Source of the DNA: Vibrio nigripulchritudo ATCC 27043
GTDB lineage: Bacteria; Pseudomonadota; Gammaproteobacteria; Enterobacterales; Vibrionaceae
DNA: 64,000 nucleotides
Assembly: GCF_000222685.1 (NCBI RefSeq)
Contig: NZ_AFWJ01000090.1
Location: 1 to 64,000, forward strand
Reading direction: 5' to 3'
Positions 17,310 through 30,365 of this stretch are shown piece after piece; the stretch's first letter is position 1; each line of letters begins with the position of its first letter. Below the pieces are notes generated by a model. That model made no database searches. It saw only the letters and a list, made by a program, of their open reading frames with translations, and was not told the DNA's origin. The translations under genes and the position numbers were made by a program.

Positions 17310-19877
17310 GTGACCACCAGCACCGCGACGCAGAAACACACGCCGATGATGCAACAGTATCTTAAGCTCAAGGCGGAAAATCCCGATATCTTGCTTTTCT
17401 ATCGTATGGGGGATTTTTACGAGTTATTTTACGACGACGCGAAACGTGCTTCTCAGTTACTGGATATCTCCTTAACCAAGCGCGGTTCTTCTGCTGGTGA
17501 GCCAATCCCAATGGCTGGCGTACCTTTTCATGCAGTAGAAGGCTACCTGGCGAAGCTGGTTCAGCTTGGTGAATCAGTCGCGATTTGTGAACAGATTGGC
17601 GACCCAGCCACCAGCAAAGGTCCGGTGGAAAGAAAGGTTGTCCGCATAGTTACCCCAGGTACAGTAACCGACGAAGCCTTACTGGCTGAGCGTGTTGATA
17701 ACCTTATCGCAGCCATATACAGCCATGATGGTAAGTTTGGCTACGCGACGTTAGACATGACTTCGGGTCGATTCCAGTTGATGGAACCAGAAACCGAAGA
17801 GGCGATGTCAGCAGAATTGCAGCGCACCTCTCCAAAAGAATTGTTGTTCCCAGAAGATTTCGAAGCGGTGCATTTGATGGCAAGCCGAAATGGCAATCGC
17901 CGCCGCCCTGTCTGGGAATTTGAATTAGATACAGCGAAACAGCAGCTTAACCAGCAGTTTGGCACTAAAGACCTGGTCGGTTTTGGAGTAGAGAACGCTG
18001 AACTTGGTCTGTGTGCCGCGGGCAGTTTGATTCAGTATGTCAAAGACACGCAACGCACGGCCTTACCTCACATCCGCTCACTGACATACGACCGACAAGA
18101 CCATTCGGTCATTTTAGATGCTGCCACGCGCCGCAATCTAGAGATTACGCAAAACTTAGCGGGTGGAACCGACAATACGCTGGCAGAAGTGCTTGACCAC
18201 ACTGCAACGGCAATGGGCAGCCGGATGCTGAAGCGTTGGTTACACCAGCCAATGCGCCAGCTCGATACGCTTAACCAGCGCCTTGACGCCATTACCGAAA
18301 TCAAAGACACCGCGCTGTTTGGCGACTTACATCCAGTGCTCAAACAAATCGGTGATATTGAGCGTATCTTAGCTCGCTTGGCAATTCGCAGCGCTCGCCC
18401 ACGTGATTTGGCTCGCCTTCGTCATGCCATGCAGCAGCTTCCTGAACTTTCGGAGATTCTTGGTCAGGTTAACCATCCATACCTTGGTAAGCTTGCAGGT
18501 TTTACCGCACCACAAGATGAACTTTGCGACTTGCTAGAGCGTGCCATTAAAGAAAACCCACCCGTGGTGATTCGAGATGGTGGTGTAATTGCAGAGGGTT
18601 ATAACGCCGAGCTGGACGAATGGCGAAAACTGGCTGACGGTGCAACTGAGTACCTTGAGAAACTAGAAGCCGATGAACGCGATCGCCACGGCATTGATAC
18701 CCTAAAAGTGGGATACAACAATGTTCATGGCTTCTACATTCAGGTAAGCCGTGGTCAGAGCCACCTTGTTCCTCCTCATTATGTACGTCGCCAGACACTA
18801 AAAAATGCCGAACGCTACATCATCCCGGAATTGAAAGAACACGAAGATAAGGTCTTAAATTCTAAATCCAAAGCGCTGGCGATTGAAAAGCAGCTTTGGG
18901 AAGAACTGTTCGATCTTCTGCTTCCACATTTAGAGTCGATGCAAAACCTAGCTTCTGCCCTGTCGCAACTGGATGTTCTACAAAACCTAGCGGAGCGCGC
19001 AGAGAGCTTAGATTACTGTAAGCCAACACTGAACGAAGACATTGGCGTTCGAATTCAGGGCGGTCGCCATCCGGTGGTGGAACAGGTTATGGACGAACCT
19101 TTCATTGCTAACCCTATTGAGCTGGGTGAACAGCGTAAAATGCTGATTATCACGGGACCAAACATGGGGGGTAAATCGACCTACATGCGTCAGACCGCAC
19201 TGATTGCGTTGATGGCACATATTGGTTCTTACGTGCCCGCTGAGTCCGCCACCATTGGCTCTATTGATCGTATATTCACTCGTATTGGCGCATCGGACGA
19301 TCTGGCATCTGGTCGCTCTACCTTTATGGTGGAGATGACCGAAACCGCGAATATTCTGCACAATGCCACAGATCGAAGCCTGGTTTTGATGGATGAAATT
19401 GGTCGTGGAACCAGTACTTACGATGGTTTATCACTGGCGTGGGCAAGTGCGGAGTGGCTGGCTAAACAGATCAGTGCGATGACTTTATTCGCTACTCACT
19501 ATTTTGAGTTAACCGAATTGCCAAATCAGATCCCAACATTGGCGAATGTCCACTTAGATGCGGTTGAGCACGGTGACACCATCGCCTTTATGCATGCTGT
19601 ACAGGAAGGGGCGGCAAGTAAATCTTATGGTCTGGCAGTGGCTGGATTGGCAGGCGTACCTAAAACCGTGATCAAAAATGCGCGGGCGAAGTTGAACCAG
19701 TTGGAACAACTTACCAACGATCAACCAACGACGCCAAGCCAAGTGGATGTAGCCAATCAATTAAGCTTGATTCCGGAGCCGAGTGATATTGAGTTGGCAC
19801 TTGCGGATATCGATCCTGATGATCTCACGCCAAGGCAAGCACTGGATGCGCTGTATCGATTGAAGAAGATGCTTTGA
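17310..19877 (+). CDS. mutS: DNA mismatch repair protein MutS
   Basis: MutS recognises base mismatches and small loops and recruits MutL in methyl-directed mismatch repair. The 855-residue product has the mismatch-binding [11 protein letters not shown] motif near residue 32, which includes the Phe-x-Glu wedge. The C-terminal ABC-type ATPase has Walker [14 protein letters not shown] and the [12 protein letters not shown] signature. The start is GTG with AAGGA seven bases upstream. Its length is normal for the family. It is divergent from the accessory operon and convergent with rpoS, with a bidirectional hairpin after its stop codon. Confidence 0.97.
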   Translation: MTTSTATQKHTPMMQQYLKLKAENPDILLFYRMGDFYELFYDDAKRASQLLDISLTKRGSSAGEPIPMAGVPFHAVEGYLAKLVQLGESVAICEQIGDPATSKGPVERKVVRIVTPGTVTDEALLAERVDNLIAAIYSHDGKFGYATLDMTSGRFQLMEPETEEAMSAELQRTSPKELLFPEDFEAVHLMASRNGNRRRPVWEFELDTAKQQLNQQFGTKDLVGFGVENAELGLCAAGSLIQYVKDTQRTALPHIRSLTYDRQDHSVILDAATRRNLEITQNLAGGTDNTLAEVLDHTATAMGSRMLKRWLHQPMRQLDTLNQRLDAITEIKDTALFGDLHPVLKQIGDIERILARLAIRSARPRDLARLRHAMQQLPELSEILGQVNHPYLGKLAGFTAPQDELCDLLERAIKENPPVVIRDGGVIAEGYNAELDEWRKLADGATEYLEKLEADERDRHGIDTLKVGYNNVHGFYIQVSRGQSHLVPPHYVRRQTLKNAERYIIPELKEHEDKVLNSKSKALAIEKQLWEELFDLLLPHLESMQNLASALSQLDVLQNLAERAESLDYCKPTLNEDIGVRIQGGRHPVVEQVMDEPFIANPIELGEQRKMLIITGPNMGGKSTYMRQTALIALMAHIGSYVPAESATIGSIDRIFTRIGASDDLASGRSTFMVEMTETANILHNATDRSLVLMDEIGRGTSTYDGLSLAWASAEWLAKQISAMTLFATHYFELTELPNQIPTLANVHLDAVEHGDTIAFMHAVQEGAASKSYGLAVAGLAGVPKTVIKNARAKLNQLEQLTNDQPTTPSQVDVANQLSLIPEPSDIELALADIDPDDLTPRQALDALYRLKKML

Positions 19878-19908
19878 TTGAAGTAGCGGCTGTAATTTAA
19901 CAAACGAA

Positions 19909-19935
19909 AAGGGCGAGATGTTTCTCGCCCTTCTT
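19909..19935. terminator. Bidirectional terminator between mutS and rpoS
   Basis: A 10-bp inverted repeat (AAGGGCGAGA/TCTCGCCCTT) has T-rich sequence on the plus side and A-rich sequence (giving Ts on the minus strand) on the other. It can end both convergent transcripts. Confidence 0.82.
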
Positions 19936-19963
19936 TATATATCAATGAGCTAATTTTGTTGCT

Positions 19964-20950
19964 TTAGTCATTTTCAACGTTAAACAATGATTCCATGTTC
20001 AGACCTTGTTTCACCAGGATCTCACGAAGTCGGCGAAGACCTTCTACCTGGATCTGACGTACACGCTCTCGAGTCAGATTGATCTCACGACCCACTTCTT
20101 CCAATGTTGAAGGTTCATACCCTAGAAGACCAAAACGGCGTGCAAGTACTTCTTTCTGCTTAGGATTCAAATCATCCAGCCAATCGATCAGAGAATGTTT
20201 GATGTCATCGTCCTGAGTACAGACTTCAGGATCAGAGTTGTTGACGTCTGGAATGATATCAAGAAGCGCTTTCTCGCTTTCACCACCGATTGGGGTATCC
20301 ACGGAGCTAACTCTTTCGTTCAGACGAAGCATTTTGCTGACATCATCAACGGGCTTATCAAGTTGCTGAGCAATTTCTTCTGCCGTTGGTTCATGATCCA
20401 GTTTTTGCGATAGCTCCCGAGCCGTTCTTAAATAGATATTCAGCTCTTTCACTACGTGTATGGGCAAACGAATAGTGCGAGTTTGGTTCATCAATGCACG
20501 TTCGATGGTTTGACGAATCCACCATGTTGCGTACGTTGAAAAACGGAAACCTCTTTCAGGATCAAATTTCTCAACTGCACGGATCAGTCCTAGGTTGCCT
20601 TCTTCGATCAGATCGAGCAGCGCCAGCCCTCTGTTACCGTAACGGCGAGAGATTTTAACAACTAAACGAAGGTTACTTTCGATCATGCGTTTGCGTGCAG
20701 CTTCGTCTCCTCGAAGTGCGCGACGTGCATACAGGACTTCTTCTTCTGCTGTGAGAAGAGGTGAGAAACCGATCTCTCCGAGATACAGTTGAGTGGCGTC
20801 TAAACTTTTTGCACTTACCTCAAATTCTTCTTTCTGTTCAGACTGTTTTTCTTGAGTGAGAGTAGATTCTTCCCTGGTGGTTTGTTCCATACCTACCGCT
20901 TCGTAATCAAACTCTTCTTCGACTTTCGTTACTGCATTGCTGATACTCAT
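19964..20950 (-). CDS. rpoS: RNA polymerase sigma factor RpoS
   Basis: RpoS is the master sigma factor for stationary phase and general stress. The 328-residue protein has the sigma-70 regions in order: region 1.2 ([14 protein letters not shown]), 2 ([35 protein letters not shown]), 3, and 4 with the helix-turn-helix [29 protein letters not shown] Shine-Dalgarno precedes the ATG. It lies downstream of nlpD as in E. coli, where the main rpoS promoter lies inside nlpD. Here the nlpD-rpoS gap is 58 bp, so the same arrangement is likely. Confidence 0.98.
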   Translation of the reverse strand: MSISNAVTKVEEEFDYEAVGMEQTTREESTLTQEKQSEQKEEFEVSAKSLDATQLYLGEIGFSPLLTAEEEVLYARRALRGDEAARKRMIESNLRLVVKISRRYGNRGLALLDLIEEGNLGLIRAVEKFDPERGFRFSTYATWWIRQTIERALMNQTRTIRLPIHVVKELNIYLRTARELSQKLDHEPTAEEIAQQLDKPVDDVSKMLRLNERVSSVDTPIGGESEKALLDIIPDVNNSDPEVCTQDDDIKHSLIDWLDDLNPKQKEVLARRFGLLGYEPSTLEEVGREINLTRERVRQIQVEGLRRLREILVKQGLNMESLFNVEND

Positions 20951-21008
20951 AGTGCCTCCCCCTGGCGAGTTCGCAAGACATTACTACTATCAATGTCGTT
21001 GAAATGTT

Positions 21009-21938
21009 TTAGGGTAAGTAGCGCTTTGGATTCACTGACTTTCCCTGATAGCGAATTTCGAAGTGCAATCTCACGCTGTTAGTACCAGACGATCCCATGG
21101 TAGCAATCTTCTGACCAGCTTTTACACTTTGTCCTTCTCTTACTAGCAAGCGTTCATTATGGGCATAAGCACTGAGGTAGTTGTCATTATGTTTGACGAT
21201 GACAAGATTGCCATATCCGCGCAGCGCATTACCTGAATAAACGACTGTTCCTCCCGCAGTGGATACTATGGATTGACCTCGCTGTCCCGCAATGTCGATC
21301 CCTTTATTTCCTTGATCCCCTGTGGAAAAACCTTTAATGATCCGACCCTTTGTAGGCCATAACCATTTGGAAATTTTAGTATTATTCTTTTTTGTTGTTT
21401 GAGCAGGTTTGTTAACAACCTGTTTACTTTTATTTTCAACATACTCCTTTGATCTGGATTGATCAAGCTTCTTTGTTGATTCTTTTTTAGACGATGCTGA
21501 TTCTTTCTTTTTCGGCTCAGAGCTTTTCGTTTTCGGTACAGAAGATGCTGTCGATGCCGTACTTGTTGCTGCTACTGCTGCCGTTGATGCTGTGGTTTTT
21601 GTGGCAGCTGTTGCGACACCAGCACCTGTACCGGAAAAATCGGGTGCAGAATAAGCAGGTCTCCAGAGACTGATTTTCTGACCGGGATGAATGGTATAAG
21701 GAGGAGAAAGTCGATTGTATTTAATCAGTTGGTTAACGTCTTTCCCTGTTACGTAAGCAATAAAGTAGAGCGTGTCACCTTTTTCCACTTCATAGTAGCT
21801 GCCACGATAGCTACCTCTTTCAACCTGATCATAGTTCTTCCCTAAGCTAGTAACGGGTGCGGGATTATGCGCAGCACATCCAACCAGCGTTGTAGCGAGA
21901 ATAACTTGAACAAGAGACGCTTTTCGTTTCAGTGACAC
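21009..21938 (-). CDS. nlpD: Divisome lipoprotein NlpD (amidase activator)
   Basis: NlpD activates the septal amidase AmiC for cell-wall splitting. The 309-residue protein has a lipoprotein signal ending in LVGC (lipidated Cys21), a LysM domain (about 48-92, YEVEKGDTLYFIAY), a low-complexity Ala/Ser/Thr/Lys linker (about 105-195) and a C-terminal LytM/M23 domain. Only part of the metal-site set is visible (LHFEIRY), and the usual HxxxD motif is absent. That fits the known degenerate, non-hydrolytic NlpD type. The start is GTG with AAGGG upstream. It lies 9 nt after pcm. Confidence 0.93.
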   Translation of the reverse strand: MSLKRKASLVQVILATTLVGCAAHNPAPVTSLGKNYDQVERGSYRGSYYEVEKGDTLYFIAYVTGKDVNQLIKYNRLSPPYTIHPGQKISLWRPAYSAPDFSGTGAGVATAATKTTASTAAVAATSTASTASSVPKTKSSEPKKKESASSKKESTKKLDQSRSKEYVENKSKQVVNKPAQTTKKNNTKISKWLWPTKGRIIKGFSTGDQGNKGIDIAGQRGQSIVSTAGGTVVYSGNALRGYGNLVIVKHNDNYLSAYAHNERLLVREGQSVKAGQKIATMGSSGTNSVRLHFEIRYQGKSVNPKRYLP

Positions 21939-21947
21939 TCAATACCC

Positions 21948-22574
21948 TTAAGCCAAATCACCTGCGACCAAAGGTACAAATCTAACCATTTCAATCAGTT
22001 CTGTAACTACATTGCCATTCATTTTTTGTACTTTGATCAAAGTTTGTTCGGCTTCACCGACAGGGATCACCATGATCCCACCTTCATTTAGTTGATCTAC
22101 CAATGCTTTTGGGATCTCACTGGCAGCTGCTGTAACAATAATGGCATCAAATGGGGCTTTCGCAGACCAGCCCTGCCATCCATCACCATGTTTTGTGGAT
22201 ATGTTGTAGATATCCAGTTGCTTCAGGCGACGTTTTGCATCCCATTGCAGAGATTTGATTCTCTCTACGGAGTATACATGGTCAACGAGTTGCGCCAGCA
22301 CCGCGGTTTGATAACCGGAACCTGTGCCAACCTCAAGCAACTTGCTATCAGGTTTTAACTGAAGCAGTTCTGTCATCTTCGCCACAATGTAGGGCTGAGA
22401 AATGGTCTGACCCGCCCCAATAGGCAATGCATTATTATCGTAGGCTTGATGCATCATGGCTTCAGAAACAAAAGATTCCCGAGGCAAGCGCTTGATGGCT
22501 TCCAATACCTTGTGGTCTTGGATTCCCATTTCTTGCAGAAATTCAATTAATTTATGGGCTTGCGGATGGCTCAT
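21948..22574 (-). CDS. pcm: Protein-L-isoaspartate O-methyltransferase
   Basis: Pcm methylates isoaspartyl residues with S-adenosylmethionine, starting repair of aged proteins. The 208-residue protein has the substrate loop [13 protein letters not shown] and the SAM motif [15 protein letters not shown] near residue 85. Its ATG directly abuts the surE stop codon, with AGGGAG inside the surE end, so translation is probably coupled. It is part of the surE-pcm-nlpD-rpoS stationary-phase block. Confidence 0.96.
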   Translation of the reverse strand: MSHPQAHKLIEFLQEMGIQDHKVLEAIKRLPRESFVSEAMMHQAYDNNALPIGAGQTISQPYIVAKMTELLQLKPDSKLLEVGTGSGYQTAVLAQLVDHVYSVERIKSLQWDAKRRLKQLDIYNISTKHGDGWQGWSAKAPFDAIIVTAAASEIPKALVDQLNEGGIMVIPVGEAEQTLIKVQKMNGNVVTELIEMVRFVPLVAGDLA

Positions 22575-23321
22575 TCAATTGCTCCCTTTCAACCAATTCT
22601 CCATGCTTGGTAAAGATTCATGCGCCGTCAGGTCCACCTGTAATGGCGTCACTGAAACCAGACCGCTGGTAATCGCATGGAAATCCGTTCCCTCTCCGGC
22701 GTCTTGTTCCTTACCCGGAGGACCAAGCCAATAGATATCAAGCCCTCTTGGATCTTTCTGCTTAATCATGTCTTCAGCATGATGACGTGCACCAAGGCGT
22801 GTCACCTTATAAGGCTTTAATTCGGAAACTGGAATATCAGGCACGTTGACATTAATCAGGCGATTGGTCGGGATAGGATGAGAAAGATGTTGTTCGACCA
22901 ATTGCTTAGCAACATGAGCTGCGGTTTTGAAATGTTGCTTGCCAGCTAGGGAGATGGCGATGGCCTGAACACCAAGAAAATGTCCTTCCATCGCGGCAGC
23001 CACGGTTCCTGAATACAGAACATCGTCGCCAAGGTTAGCACCGTGGTTAATGCCAGACACAACCAGATCAGGTTTATCGTCCTTCATGAGTTCATTCAAA
23101 GCGAAATGAACACAATCTGTCGGTGTACCCTGTACAGAAAAGACATTGGGCTCCAGTTCGATAACCCTTAGAGGACTTTCGAGTGTCAGGGAGTTCGAAG
23201 CCCCTGAACGATTTCGGTCCGGAGCCACCACGACAACTTCGGCGATGTCTTCCAAAGCTGATTTGAGTTCATGTATTCCTTGAGCATGAACACCATCATC
23301 ATTGCTCAATAATATTTTCAT
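22575..23321 (-). CDS. surE: 5'/3'-nucleotidase SurE
   Basis: SurE is a metal-dependent phosphatase acting on nucleoside 5'- and 3'-monophosphates and short polyphosphates, important for stationary-phase survival. The 248-residue protein begins [13 protein letters not shown] with the metal-binding Asp pair (D8, D9), and carries [19 protein letters not shown]. Its length is normal. It is located between truD and pcm as in E. coli. Confidence 0.96.
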   Translation of the reverse strand: MKILLSNDDGVHAQGIHELKSALEDIAEVVVVAPDRNRSGASNSLTLESPLRVIELEPNVFSVQGTPTDCVHFALNELMKDDKPDLVVSGINHGANLGDDVLYSGTVAAAMEGHFLGVQAIAISLAGKQHFKTAAHVAKQLVEQHLSHPIPTNRLINVNVPDIPVSELKPYKVTRLGARHHAEDMIKQKDPRGLDIYWLGPPGKEQDAGEGTDFHAITSGLVSVTPLQVDLTAHESLPSMENWLKGSN

Positions 23322-23348
23322 CGGAATCTTTTCCTGACATTCAGAAGG

Positions 23349-24392
23349 TTAAAATTGTCGCTCATCTTCTACCGCATTGACTAATTCACGCATAATAGAT
23401 GTAGCAAAACATCCCGAAGGTAACCAGAATTTGAGTACGATCTCATTATCCTGAACTTCCCACGATAAATCTTTCGCAAAGAGTGTGGCAGCACGGCGCT
23501 CATGACGCATCCGATTCCCACGGATAAGCGCCATCAAATCAGGCTCTTTATCCAGACACGGCTGCTCCAATGCCAAAGCTTCACCGCTGGTTGGCAATGC
23601 GTTGTCGCCAGCCATCGCGATACTGATATCTGCACTGCCGCCGAGTACCTGAGCCTGGCTCTGGTTTAAATTCTCGCTTGTGACTGTTAGCTGCTCACCC
23701 TGTGTTAACAGGATGTCGCCATCAACAGGAGTCGTCCAGAGCTGTTTTTCAATACGAGAAGACAGGATGTGATTGAAAATCCACGAACGGGCAGAAGACA
23801 AATACAGGCTGCGTTTGTTTTGGTTACGAGTTCGAACGTTTTCTCTGCCCCAACGACGCGCTTCATCAACATTGTTGCCATCGCGTCCGAAACGCTGAGC
23901 CCCAAAGTAATTAGGCACACCTTGTTTTTCTACTTTCTCCAGACGAGATACAATGTCTTGAACCTCTGTCACTTCTGTTAACGTGATTTCAAAGTGGTTA
24001 CCACGGAGATCACCTGGACGCAGTTTCTTGTTGTGTCGCTCTTTCGACAGAATTTCAATACTTGGATACTGCGCTAGAAACTCGGAAAGATCAGGAGTTT
24101 CTCCTTTCGGTAGATGAACACTTAGCCATTGCTCTGTCACCGCGTGCCTGTCTTTTAAGCCCGCCCAGCTTACGTCTTTTGATTTAACACCGCAGGCTTT
24201 TGCCAGTTCATTCGCTACAAAACTGGTGTTCTCACCCGTTTTGCGAATGCGCAGCATTAGGTGTTCGCCATCGCCTGAAAAATCAAACCCTAAGTCTTCT
24301 TTAACGATGAAATGCGCCGGCTGAGCTTTCAACTTGGCGTCGGATTTTGGTTTGCCGTAGGCATAAGCAAAGGGTGCGAGAATATCTGTCAT
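23349..24392 (-). CDS. truD: tRNA pseudouridine(13) synthase TruD
   Basis: TruD makes pseudouridine at position 13 of tRNA-Glu. The 347-residue protein has the catalytic GLKDRHAVTEQ motif (D81) and the family GNHFEITL and NYFGAQRFG motifs, the latter followed by a TRUD insertion domain. The start overlaps the upstream region by only three bases from the ispF stop, so the genes ispD-ispF-truD-surE are tightly packed. Confidence 0.96.
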   Translation of the reverse strand: MTDILAPFAYAYGKPKSDAKLKAQPAHFIVKEDLGFDFSGDGEHLMLRIRKTGENTSFVANELAKACGVKSKDVSWAGLKDRHAVTEQWLSVHLPKGETPDLSEFLAQYPSIEILSKERHNKKLRPGDLRGNHFEITLTEVTEVQDIVSRLEKVEKQGVPNYFGAQRFGRDGNNVDEARRWGRENVRTRNQNKRSLYLSSARSWIFNHILSSRIEKQLWTTPVDGDILLTQGEQLTVTSENLNQSQAQVLGGSADISIAMAGDNALPTSGEALALEQPCLDKEPDLMALIRGNRMRHERRAATLFAKDLSWEVQDNEIVLKFWLPSGCFATSIMRELVNAVEDERQF

Positions 24393-24395
24393 GGT

Positions 24396-24872
24396 TTATT
24401 TCTTGATAATTAAGGCAACCGCTTCAGTCGCAATGCCTTCTTTTCTACCAGTAAAGCCCAAACGTTCAGATGTTGTGGCTTTTACGTTCACATTCGTGAT
24501 GTCGGTTTCTAAATCTTCTGCAATGGTTTTGCACATGGCTTGAATGTGAGGAGCCATCTTTGGAGCCTGAGCTATGATGGTGACATCTACGTTACCGACG
24601 ACATACCCTTTCTCTTTCACCAAACGGTAGACATCACGCAGAAGAGCTCGGCTGTCTGCGCCTTTCCACTTATCGTCGGTATCCGGGAAGTGACGACCAA
24701 TATCACCTTCCGCGATGGCACCTAAAAGGGCATCTGACAGTGCATGCAAAGCAACGTCACCATCGGAGTGAGCAACCAGACCCTGTTCATAGGGAACGTT
24801 AACGCCACCTATGATAACCGGACCTTCTCCACCAAATTTATGTACGTCAAAGCCGTGTCCAATTCGAATCAT
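24396..24872 (-). CDS. ispF: 2-C-methyl-D-erythritol 2,4-cyclodiphosphate synthase
   Basis: IspF forms the cyclic diphosphate intermediate of the MEP isoprenoid pathway. The 158-residue protein has the zinc-site GHGFDVH (D9, H11), [12 protein letters not shown] and the C-terminal [11 protein letters not shown] motif. Its length is typical for a monofunctional IspF. It is 10 nt after ispD, the enzyme two steps earlier in the same pathway. Confidence 0.97.
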   Translation of the reverse strand: MIRIGHGFDVHKFGGEGPVIIGGVNVPYEQGLVAHSDGDVALHALSDALLGAIAEGDIGRHFPDTDDKWKGADSRALLRDVYRLVKEKGYVVGNVDVTIIAQAPKMAPHIQAMCKTIAEDLETDITNVNVKATTSERLGFTGRKEGIATEAVALIIKK

Positions 24873-24881
24873 GTTGTTTCC

Positions 24882-25595
24882 TTAACCATTTCGGTTCAAA
24901 TAGAACTCGGCAAGCGCCAAGTCTTCTGGTTGTGTGATTTTGATGTTGTCAGAACGTCCTGCCACCAGCAATGGCTGATGACCCAGCCATTCCATTGCCG
25001 ACGCTTCATCGGTAATCGCAACGCCTTTCTCTAATGCGTCTTGCAGTGCATCCTTTAGATCCTGGCAGCGGAACATCTGTGGTGTCAGGGCATGCCACAA
25101 GTTTTTACGCTCTACCGTTTTCTGAATAGAATTTGTAGCGTCGCTGCGCTTCATCGTGTCTTTGACAGGTGCTGCCAATATGCCCCCAACGGAATGACTA
25201 CGGCATTCGCTGATCAACTTGTCGATGTCCTTATGGGTGACGCACGGTCTGGCGGCGTCGTGTACTAATACCCATTCGGTGCTGGCGAAATGCTCATTGA
25301 CGTATTTCAGACCCGATAACACCGAATCCGCACGCTCTGAGCCCCCCGCCACTCGCGTAATTTTAGGGTGATTTGCCACATCTAGCTCAGAGAAATACTC
25401 GTCTCCCTCGCTAATGGCAACGACTACGTGCTCAATCTCTGAGTGCGACAATAAGAGTGTTAGCGTGTGCTCTAAGATCGTTTTTGAGCTAATGGTGAGA
25501 TACTGCTTGGGGCAATCTGCCTGCATTCGGCTACCCACGCCTGCCGCAGGAACAATGGCAACAATGCCATTCTGATTAGAATCTGTTTTGTTCAT
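24882..25595 (-). CDS. ispD: 2-C-methyl-D-erythritol 4-phosphate cytidylyltransferase
   Basis: IspD couples CTP to methylerythritol phosphate in the MEP pathway. The 237-residue protein has the nucleotide-binding signature [19 protein letters not shown] near the N-terminus and VHDAARPCV in the middle. It follows ftsB by 8 nt and precedes ispF; the ftsB-ispD-ispF order is conserved in gammaproteobacteria. Confidence 0.96.
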   Translation of the reverse strand: MNKTDSNQNGIVAIVPAAGVGSRMQADCPKQYLTISSKTILEHTLTLLLSHSEIEHVVVAISEGDEYFSELDVANHPKITRVAGGSERADSVLSGLKYVNEHFASTEWVLVHDAARPCVTHKDIDKLISECRSHSVGGILAAPVKDTMKRSDATNSIQKTVERKNLWHALTPQMFRCQDLKDALQDALEKGVAITDEASAMEWLGHQPLLVAGRSDNIKITQPEDLALAEFYLNRNG

Positions 25596-25603
25596 TACTT
25601 CGT

Positions 25604-25888
25604 TTAGGGTCTGTTTTCATCACCGATGATTCGGTAGAAGGTTTCGTCGTCTTTGATCAGTCCGAGCTCATTACGTGCCCGCTCTTCGATGGCATCAAGA
25701 CCTTGTCGTAAATCATCGATTTCAGCGTACATTTCTTGGTTTCGCTGGCGCAGCTTCTCGTTTACTTCTTCCTGGATCTGAATATCTCGCTGAGTGGTTG
25801 CCAAATCGAGTTCTCCGTTTTTGCTGAACCAGACCGCGTATTGCAACGCAATCAACAATCCAACTAAAACTATGGCAAATATTCTCAT
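25604..25888 (-). CDS. ftsB: Cell division protein FtsB
   Basis: FtsB forms the FtsQLB divisome subcomplex that signals activation of septal peptidoglycan synthesis. The 94-residue bitopic protein starts at [10 protein letters not shown]. It has one membrane segment (about 3-20) followed by a periplasmic coiled coil with heptad-like [18 protein letters not shown], then [13 protein letters not shown] 16-residue upstream extension in the ORF is not part of known FtsB and was trimmed. Confidence 0.94.
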   Translation of the reverse strand: MRIFAIVLVGLLIALQYAVWFSKNGELDLATTQRDIQIQEEVNEKLRQRNQEMYAEIDDLRQGLDAIEERARNELGLIKDDETFYRIIGDENRP

Positions 25889-26015
25889 GATGTCATCCAA
25901 GAAAAAAGAAAGGTGCATTGCCTGATGTATTCGCATTCAGGTCAACGGGCTATATATACCATATTCAGACGCTTATCGCGAAGCCGGTCACATGAAAACA
26001 GAATACATCCGATAC

Positions 26016-26047
26016 AAAAATGCCCTGCATTTGCAGGGCATTTTTTT
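26016..26047. terminator. Terminator downstream of eno
   Basis: A hairpin with stem ATGCCCTGCA/TGCAGGGCAT and a two-base loop has A-runs on one side and seven Ts on the other. It lies just after the eno stop codon on the minus strand and could work in either direction. Confidence 0.8.
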
Positions 26048-26083
26048 AAAGCATAAAAGCTAAGCTAATCATTCAATTCAGAA

Positions 26084-27454
<1,371 letters not shown>

Positions 27455-27462
27455 GTATCCTT

Positions 27463-29175
<1,713 letters not shown>

Positions 29176-29341
29176 TTACCGCCACAACGTGAAACTTATC
29201 ACACTCAAAATTTTTATTTTTTGCTTCAAATCAAATCAGCAAAGTTCAACAAGTTAGTTAATTTCACGTGCTACTGCAAAGAAAATTTCCCTTTTGTGGC
29301 AATGGTAAAACCAGTATTTACGCTTGAGGGTTCTCTTGAAC

Positions 29342-30151
29342 CTAGGGACATTTTTTATTTTTTTCGGCGATTTTGACCTGATCCCAAATAGAATCAAGCT
29401 CTTCCAGTGAGCAGTCCTCCAGTACCTTGCCGTTTTGGCGAACTTGCTCTTCTACTTGCCTGAATCGGCGCTCGAACTTGGTATTAGCTTTGCTGAGTGC
29501 CGATTCCGGATTGGTATTCAGGTGGCGTGAGAAATTTACTACCGCAAAAAGCAGATCGCCCATTTCTTCTTCCACCAAATCCGAATTCGGTGAGACTTGC
29601 AGTGCTTCATCCATGACTTCATCGATCTCTTCACGCACTTTGTCTACAACAGGACCTAAGGTTTTCCAGTCGAAACCGTATTTGGCGCATTTCTTCTGAA
29701 TTTTGTTGGCTCTAGCCATGGCGGGAAGGGCGACGGGAACCGCATCGAGGATGCTGTTTTCGGTGATCCCTTTTTCTTCTTTCTCTTTGGCTTTTTCCTG
29801 CTCCCAGTTGGCATGGATTTCAGCGTCACTTGCAAACTCGGCATCGGAAAAAACATGAGGGTGACGTCGGGTGAGTTTTTCATTTACTCCTTCCACGACC
29901 TCTTCAAAATCAAACAGACCTTTTTCGTTTGCCAACTGGCTGTAGAAAATCACATGAAACAACAAGTCACCCAACTCTTCTTTCAAATTGTTCCAGTCGC
30001 GCTTATGAATGGCATCCACCACCTCGTAGGTTTCCTCAATAGTATGAGGCACGATGGTGTCAAAGTCCTGCTTCAGATCCCAAGGGCACCCACCATCAGG
30101 ATTTCTTAGCTGCGCCATAATTTGCTTAAGCTGTTCAATTGGATGACTCAT
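29342..30151 (-). CDS. mazG: Nucleoside triphosphate pyrophosphohydrolase MazG
   Basis: MazG hydrolyses nucleoside triphosphates to monophosphates and pyrophosphate and is linked to lowering ppGpp during starvation. The 269-residue protein starts at [12 protein letters not shown]; the 21-residue longer frame was trimmed. It has two tandem MazG folds, each with an EExxE-type metal site ([10 protein letters not shown]...[13 protein letters not shown] and [13 protein letters not shown]...[14 protein letters not shown]). It lies directly downstream of relA, a conserved and functionally sensible neighbour. Confidence 0.95.
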   Translation of the reverse strand: MSHPIEQLKQIMAQLRNPDGGCPWDLKQDFDTIVPHTIEETYEVVDAIHKRDWNNLKEELGDLLFHVIFYSQLANEKGLFDFEEVVEGVNEKLTRRHPHVFSDAEFASDAEIHANWEQEKAKEKEEKGITENSILDAVPVALPAMARANKIQKKCAKYGFDWKTLGPVVDKVREEIDEVMDEALQVSPNSDLVEEEMGDLLFAVVNFSRHLNTNPESALSKANTKFERRFRQVEEQVRQNGKVLEDCSLEELDSIWDQVKIAEKNKKCP

Positions 30152-30174
30152 TTCTGTTCCTTTGACAAAGTTAT

Positions 30175-30207
30175 ATAAAGAAAAAGACGAGCAATATAAC
30201 TGCTCGC
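30175..30207 (-). terminator. Possible terminator after relA
   Basis: A 6-bp stem (CGAGCA/TGCTCG, 30188-30206) with a 7-nt loop is followed on the minus strand by TCTTTTTCT. It sits between relA and mazG and just outside the ERIC-like repeat. The stem is short, so confidence is modest. Confidence 0.45.
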
Positions 30208-30208
30208 C

Positions 30209-30349
30209 TTTCATTTTACTGTTCTCTTTCGCGAAGCAGTTGCCGTTTTAACAAGGCAACAAGCGAGTGAGACTCCTGAGCATAGCTGGCTATGTGATGA
30301 GCCTGGACCGGCACTCCGGAATGAGCGCCGTTAACGCAGTAAAAATGAC
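30209..30349. repeat. ERIC-like intergenic repeat
   Basis: The relA-mazG gap holds an imperfect palindrome of about 140 bp. Its ends are CATTTTACTG and CAGTAAAAATG, its core is the perfect hairpin CATAGCTGGCTATG (30281-30294), and left of the core is GCGAGTGAGACTCCTGAG. This layout resembles the ERIC-type elements I know from Vibrio and enterobacterial intergenic regions. Identification is by motif memory only; copy number cannot be judged from one window. Confidence 0.5.
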
Positions 30350-30365
30350 AAATGCGAAGTGAAAG

